Below, in pieces: positions 7,496 through 11,277 of a DNA stretch of 11,277 bases. Both the position numbers and the translations under genes were made by a program. The notes beneath the pieces were generated by a model, which was given only the letters and a program-made list of their open reading frames with translations, did not search any database and had not been told where the DNA came from. Within the stretch, counting starts at the first letter, position 1. The number at the start of each line of letters is the position of its first letter. The DNA is from Verrucomicrobiota bacterium (GTDB taxonomy: Bacteria; Verrucomicrobiota; Verrucomicrobiia; Limisphaerales; UBA1100): the NCBI GenBank assembly GCA_015660155.1, contig DQLO01000415.1, positions 1 to 11,277 of the forward strand. The letters run 5' to 3'.

Positions 7496-8407
7496 TTACA
7501 TTTTGAAATCTGCAGCCTTCTTTTTCTCCTGCTTGTTCAGCACCCGCATATCGAGGCCGTCGTAGATGACCAGTGATTTCGGGGCCACGCTGTCCATAAT
7601 GAAGACGTTACCGCCGATGGTGCTGTGGGCCCCGATGACGGTGTTGCCGCCGAGGATGGTTGCGCCAGGATAAATGGTGACGTGATCCTCAATGGTGGGA
7701 TGGCGTTTCTTGCCGCGAAGGCCCTGGCCAGCCGAGGTGGATCGCGCGCCGAGGGTGACGCCATGATACAACTTCACGTGATCGCCGATGATTGTAGTTT
7801 CGCCCACCACGCAGCCGGTGCCGTGATCGATAAAAAAATGATGGCCGATGGTCGCGCCGGGGTGGAGGTCCATGCCAGTTCGCGCGTGTGCCCACTCGGT
7901 CATGATGCGTGGGAGGAGCGCCACGTTTTTTTCGTAAAGCACGTGCGCCATCCGCTGCACGGAGATGGCTTCAATGAAGGGATAGCTCACGATAATTTCC
8001 TCGTGGCTCTTGGCGGCGGGATCGCCATCGAAAGCGGCCTCCACATCGGTGCTGAGAATTTTCCGCACGGCGGGTAACTCAGCGAGCAAATGCATCGTCA
8101 ACTCGCGCGCGGCTTCGCGTGGGTTTTTCTTGGCCGCATCGGTGGGCGGATGATGCTCGATGCTCTTGAGTAATTCATCCTCCAGCCGCCCTGCGACGGC
8201 GTCCATCAGCAGCGCGGTTTCCATTTTCAACTCAGAAGAATGCGTGACCTTGTCATCAAAAAAACCCGGGAAGAGCAGCGCCAACAAATCCGATGTGATG
8301 GACACCGTGCCACTTTTGGAAGGCAGATTCGTGCCGTCCAAATGATTGATGCCGCCCACGCTGGCGTACGAGGCAATCAGTTCATCGGTGAGTTTGGTAA
8401 TTTTCAC
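7496..8407 (-). CDS. cysE: Serine O-acetyltransferase (CysE/EpsC type)
   Basis: 303 residues; transfers acetyl from acetyl-CoA to L-serine, giving O-acetylserine for cysteine synthesis in the cytoplasm. The first ~140 residues form the helical N-terminal region. A left-handed beta-helix of hexapeptide repeats then runs from about 178 to 285 (LHPGATIG, GCVVGETTIIGDHVKL, TIYPGATILGGNTVIG). Residues matching the E. coli active site are D180 (MDLHP), H195 (DHGTG) and H236 (KRHPTI). The C-terminus is lysine-rich and ends ADFKM. It lacks the terminal isoleucine that in many CysE proteins inserts into CysK, so formation of the cysteine synthase complex is doubtful. The GTG start at 8407 is the first start in frame, with no clear Shine-Dalgarno. 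It lies 45 bases downstream of the heptosyltransferase gene on the same strand, so it may be the last gene of that operon. Confidence 0.95.
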   Translation of the reverse strand: MKITKLTDELIASYASVGGINHLDGTNLPSKSGTVSITSDLLALLFPGFFDDKVTHSSELKMETALLMDAVAGRLEDELLKSIEHHPPTDAAKKNPREAARELTMHLLAELPAVRKILSTDVEAAFDGDPAAKSHEEIIVSYPFIEAISVQRMAHVLYEKNVALLPRIMTEWAHARTGMDLHPGATIGHHFFIDHGTGCVVGETTIIGDHVKLYHGVTLGARSTSAGQGLRGKKRHPTIEDHVTIYPGATILGGNTVIGAHSTIGGNVFIMDSVAPKSLVIYDGLDMRVLNKQEKKKAADFKM

Positions 8408-8452
8408 GCGGGCACAGTTAACCGCAGGCGGGGAGGCGGCGCAAGGGCGGAG

Positions 8453-9511
8453 CTACAACACGCGCGCCACTGCGGCGGCGGCTTGGGCGGGGGTGATGTC
8501 GTGGAGGCAGCGGAGGTCGATGGGGCATTTTTTCAGAAAACAGGGGGAGCAGGGGGCGGTGGTGCGGAGGAATTGGTGTGCATTGGCGCCGGGCAAACCG
8601 GGTGCGGTGAGTTCGGGGCTGGTGCTGCCGAAGGGGACGATGACCGGTGTGCCCACGGCGGCGGCGACGTGCATTGGGCCGGTGTCGTTGGTGAGTACGG
8701 CGTTGCATTCGGCGAGTTGGGTGACGAGTTCGGCGAGCGATGTTTTGCCGGCGAGGTTGGTGGTGTGTTCGGCGGGGAGCGCGTTGGCGATTTCGGCGGC
8801 GGTTTCCACATCGCCTTTGCCGCCGAAGATCAGCAAATGGGCTTGGTGTTTTTCGATGAGTATTTTTCCAGCCTCGATAAAATGCGCCGTGGGCCAGCGC
8901 TTGGCGGGGCCGTATTCCGCACCTGCGATGAGACCGATCTTGGGGTTGCCTTTGTTTTTTGAAGGCGAATTTTTTAGGCGTAGCGTGGGTGTCGTAGGCT
9001 CGTCGCTTGCGCCGAGTTGTTTGGCGAGGTGCAAATACTGATGAATGTGATGGGCGCGTGGCGGATATTTTTCGGGCGGGAGATTGTTGGTTATGCGGTA
9101 CTCGATATCCAGCGGCAGGCGCTTGTGCATCGGCACGGCGTGGGGGTGGGGGGCGATGGCGTCGGTGAGAAACCACTTGCGCCAGCGGCTGGCGTAGCCG
9201 AGGCGGCGGGGGATGTTTGCGTGCCAGCATTCGAGCGCGCTGCGCGGGGAGTTGGGCAGGATGAGCGCGGTATCGAAATGATGCTCGCGCAGGCGATGGC
9301 CGATGGTGAAGGGGGATTCGGTTTTGGCGAAGGTAAGCACTTCGGTGAAGTGGTCGGTGCCTTCCCAAAGGCCGGCGAGTTTTTCGTGCGTGAGCAGTGT
9401 GAGGCGCGCTTCGGGGTGTGCTTCGTGCAATCGATCAATGGCGGGCAGAGCCATGATGGCGTCGCCCAGCCAGTTGACGCCGCGAATGAGAATGTTTTGC
9501 GGTGCGCTCAT
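8453..9511 (-). CDS. waaF: ADP-heptose:LPS heptosyltransferase II (WaaF type, GT9)
   Basis: 352 residues from ATG 9511, the family's usual length. GT9 enzymes add heptose from ADP-heptose to the inner core of lipopolysaccharide at the cytoplasmic face of the inner membrane. The N-terminus has ILIRGVNWLGDAIMALPAI, with the catalytic aspartate region at D16. LILPNSPRSALECW follows in the N-terminal Rossmann domain. The C-terminal domain shows GLIAGAEYGPAKRWP (193-207), the donor-binding LTNDTGPMHVAAAVGTPVIVPFG (273-295), and the CSPCFLKKCPIDLRCLHDI cysteine segment common in WaaF. The frame is open further upstream, but that is a shadow of the acyltransferase gene. ATG 9511 overlaps that gene's TGA as ATGA, pointing to coupled translation. 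Whether it is heptosyltransferase I, II or a relative with another sugar cannot be proven by eye; II is the best fit. Confidence 0.9.
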   Translation of the reverse strand: MSAPQNILIRGVNWLGDAIMALPAIDRLHEAHPEARLTLLTHEKLAGLWEGTDHFTEVLTFAKTESPFTIGHRLREHHFDTALILPNSPRSALECWHANIPRRLGYASRWRKWFLTDAIAPHPHAVPMHKRLPLDIEYRITNNLPPEKYPPRAHHIHQYLHLAKQLGASDEPTTPTLRLKNSPSKNKGNPKIGLIAGAEYGPAKRWPTAHFIEAGKILIEKHQAHLLIFGGKGDVETAAEIANALPAEHTTNLAGKTSLAELVTQLAECNAVLTNDTGPMHVAAAVGTPVIVPFGSTSPELTAPGLPGANAHQFLRTTAPCSPCFLKKCPIDLRCLHDITPAQAAAAVARVL

Positions 9512-10395
9512 TTTGATTTGGGGCAGGGTTTCCAGCGGTTGTGCACCCAGAACCAATTGGCGGGGTCGCGCCGGATGTAATCTTCCTGCGCGGTGATGAT
9601 GTCGCGGGTGATGGCTTCGGTGGCGCGGCGTTTGCCATTTTCGCGCAGTGGGATTTCCTCGCCGAGTTCCAGTTTCCAACGGCCAAGGCCGGTGCGAAAA
9701 CAGGCGGATGGAAACAGGCGGCATCCATAACGCTTGGCCATCACGGCGGGCGCGGCGCTGACGGAAGCTTCGCGGCCAAACACCGGCAACCGCAGGCCGC
9801 CATCGCCGGCGTGTTGATCGGCCAAAAGGCCGAGCAGGATGGAAGGTCGTTTCATGGTCTCCTTGAGCTGCGGGCCTTCGTCGCGTCGTTCGAAATAGAG
9901 GCAGCCGGAGGCTTTGCGGAGGGCGAGCAAGAGTTGGGTTAATTTCCGCTGGCGGAGGGCGCGATAGGTGGTGACGACTTGGCCGGAGGGCACGGCGAGT
10001 TTCATCCACGCGAAGAGTTCAAAATTTCCGAAGTGGCCGACGGCGAGCAGAATGCGTTCGTCCGGATTGGCTTGCAGGATTTTTTCCAATTGCGGGTAGC
10101 CTTCGATGTCGAGGACTTTTGAAATGGCTTCGGCATTCATCGCACCGGTTTTGAAGATGCTGAGGTAAGTTTCGCCAAGGCGGCGAAAATTTTCCCTGGC
10201 GATCGCGCGGATTTCGTCTGCGGGTTTTTCAGGAAAACTGGCGGCTAAATTGTCCAGTGCCACTTGGCGGTGGCGTCGGTCAAGGTGCCACGCCAACGCG
10301 CCGGCGCAGCGACCGAGGCGGGCGAGGAATCGCAGCGGAAGGCATTGGGCGATGGCAACGGCGGTGCGGGCGAAAATATAAAGCAGTGTTTCCAT
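9508..10395 (-). CDS. lpxL: Lipid A biosynthesis acyltransferase (LpxL/HtrB type)
   Basis: 295 residues from ATG 10395 (GTG 10398 directly upstream adds one residue). The LpxL/LpxM family transfers secondary acyl chains to Kdo-lipid A precursors at the inner membrane. An N-terminal hydrophobic helix (about 1-37) is followed by RRHRQVALDNLAASFPEKP, the typical RNLxxAFP-like region. The catalytic HX4E motif is HFGNFE (H121, E126). The region LLADQHAGDGGLRLPVFGREASVSAAPAVMA matches the family's conserved DQ..G..vpFfG..a segment, and the protein ends in WFWVHNRWK, also typical. The acyl-chain specificity (LpxL versus LpxM) cannot be told. It lies 8 bases after the lpxK stop and overlaps the heptosyltransferase start by four bases (ATGA), forming a tight envelope operon. 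Confidence 0.93.
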   Translation of the reverse strand: METLLYIFARTAVAIAQCLPLRFLARLGRCAGALAWHLDRRHRQVALDNLAASFPEKPADEIRAIARENFRRLGETYLSIFKTGAMNAEAISKVLDIEGYPQLEKILQANPDERILLAVGHFGNFELFAWMKLAVPSGQVVTTYRALRQRKLTQLLLALRKASGCLYFERRDEGPQLKETMKRPSILLGLLADQHAGDGGLRLPVFGREASVSAAPAVMAKRYGCRLFPSACFRTGLGRWKLELGEEIPLRENGKRRATEAITRDIITAQEDYIRRDPANWFWVHNRWKPCPKSK

Positions 10396-10403
10396 CACGC
10401 CGG

Positions 10404-11277
10404 TTAACGAAACCGAATCTTGCGGACGCAGTCGTCGAAATCTTTTGCGCCGTTGAGGATTTTGATTTCGACGCGCATATAATAAATCGGGAGATCCACG
10501 CGGTCGAGTTTGGGGAAACGGACGGCATCTTTTTGGGTGGTGATGATGACCTCGGCGCGGCGTTTTTTGGCGCGGTTGATGGTGTTGAGCAGTTCCTGTT
10601 GAGTAAAGCGGTGATGGTCGGCGAAGCGTTTGGTATACACCAGCTCGGCGCCCTGATCGGCGAGGCTGTTTTCAAAACTCTCGGGCTGCGCGATGCCGCT
10701 GAGGGTGGCGATCTTGCGGCCCTTGAGCCAGCCGATTTGCTCGCGTTGGTCGGGGTTGAAGACGTCCTGAAAAAACAGCGGCCAGTGGATGCACTCGATG
10801 ATTCCCGCTTGCGGGTTGTGCTTGCGGATGCGGGCACGGAGGGCGGCAGTGTCGCCGTTGCTTTTGGTGATGAAAATGGTGTCGGCGCGTTTGAGGTTCT
10901 GCACGGGCTCGCGCAGGGTGCCGCGCGGGAGGAGATGCTCGTTGCCGAAGGGCTGTTGGGCGTCGATGAGTACAATATCTCGGCGACGGCCGGCGAGTTT
11001 CCAGTATTGAAAACCGTCATCGAGTAGCAACGTGTCGCAGCCAAATTTTTCGATGGCGTAGCGGCCGGACTTCACGCGGTCCTTGTCCACCAGCACGACG
11101 ACGTCCTTGAGATTGGAGGCGAGCATATACGGCTCATCGCCGGCGTCCTCGGAATTGAGCAGCAAATTTTTGGCATCGGAGACCACGCGGGGCGGGGTGG
11201 TGTCTTCCTGAAACAACAGCTTGGCGCGGAGTCGCTGCAGGAGGGGCGGCGGCTTGGAGCGGTAGCCGCGCGAGAGG
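10404..11277 (-). CDS. lpxK: Tetraacyldisaccharide 4'-kinase LpxK (5' end outside window)
   Basis: About 291 codons of LpxK; the start lies beyond the window edge. LpxK phosphorylates the 4' position of the tetraacyl disaccharide, making lipid IVA at the inner membrane. The frame enters as LSRGYRSK, which in LpxK follows shortly after the P-loop, so the Walker A motif and roughly the first 50-60 residues are missing. It continues with PRVVSDAKNLLL, AGDEPYMLASNL and DTLLLDDGFQYWKL (the DDGFQ motif), then HLLPRGTLREP, the TKSNGD segment, ATLSGIAQPESFENSL and ITTQKDAVRFPKL. The ~20 residues between SRGYRSK and PRVVSD (PPPLLQRLRAKLLFQEDTTP) make this loop longer than in E. coli. The TTG at 11216 is not the start because homology continues upstream. 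It is the first visible gene of the lpxK-lpxL-waaF(-cysE) row. Confidence 0.93.
   Translation of the reverse strand, partial: LSRGYRSKPPPLLQRLRAKLLFQEDTTPPRVVSDAKNLLLNSEDAGDEPYMLASNLKDVVVLVDKDRVKSGRYAIEKFGCDTLLLDDGFQYWKLAGRRRDIVLIDAQQPFGNEHLLPRGTLREPVQNLKRADTIFITKSNGDTAALRARIRKHNPQAGIIECIHWPLFFQDVFNPDQREQIGWLKGRKIATLSGIAQPESFENSLADQGAELVYTKRFADHHRFTQQELLNTINRAKKRRAEVIITTQKDAVRFPKLDRVDLPIYYMRVEIKILNGAKDFDDCVRKIRFR

Noticed and set aside
8240..8962. Plus-strand open frame rich in Gly, Ala and Glu
   Set aside because: It spans the cysE-waaF junction on the opposite strand and is a low-complexity shadow of GC-biased codons in real genes.
9512..10009. 166-residue N-terminal extension of the heptosyltransferase
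   Set aside because: It is an Arg/Pro/His-rich out-of-frame reading of the acyltransferase gene; ATG 9511 starts the known GT9 N-terminus.
10257..11027. Plus-strand open frame of 256 codons opposite lpxL and lpxK
   Set aside because: It is antisense to two recognised genes and shows no family features.
1..11277. tRNA, rRNA, CRISPR array, insertion sequence or defence system
   Set aside because: Genes fill nearly all the window, no gap exceeds 130 bases, and I saw no cloverleaf, direct-repeat array, transposase or defence-type domain.

Overview
This is a GC-rich bacterial window with ten protein-coding loci and no RNA genes, CRISPR array or insertion sequence that I can see. Gene content points to a Gram-negative member of the PVC group, most likely Verrucomicrobiota and perhaps the Pedosphaera/Limisphaera lineage. 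The evidence is a Tat-exported DUF1501 protein, a full lipid A/core heptose gene block, a CarB-type protein that is only half length, and two intergenic hairpin repeats of a kind I associate with environmental Verrucomicrobiota and Planctomycetes. The lineage is inferred from family resemblance, not from a marker gene.

Layout: (a) 1-348, plus strand: 3' remnant of a DUF3445/HODM-alpha-like gene, broken by a frameshift with probable internal deletion. (b) 345-4270, minus strand: ruvB, then a 126-bp gap holding a hairpin repeat, then a stand-alone N-terminal half of carbamoyl-phosphate synthase (carB1), then an MFS transporter that follows within about a dozen bases. The MFS gene and the DUF3445 remnant converge and share one CTAG for their stop codons. 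(c) 4271-4367: divergent promoter region with a 6-6-6 dyad. (d) 4368-7476, plus strand: an unrecognised acidic four-cysteine (two CxxC) protein, a near-perfect 26-bp hairpin repeat, a Tat-signal DUF1501 protein, and an NDUFA9-like atypical SDR. (e) 7496-11277, minus strand: lpxK (cut by the window edge), an LpxL-type acyltransferase, a WaaF-type heptosyltransferase and cysE.

How they work together: the lpxK-lpxL-waaF block is a compact envelope operon (4'-kinase, secondary acylation and inner-core heptose addition). The acyltransferase and heptosyltransferase genes overlap as ATGA, which suggests coupled translation. cysE (cysteine synthesis) follows 45 bases later and may be read through from it. 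ruvB and carB1 are housekeeping genes for Holliday-junction migration and for pyrimidine/arginine precursors. The plus-strand genes 4368-7476 show no obvious common pathway.

I found no convincing multi-gene undescribed system. The items most worth a second look are the unrecognised CxxC protein divergent from ruvB, the half-length CarB, the two related hairpin repeats, and the broken DUF3445 gene.
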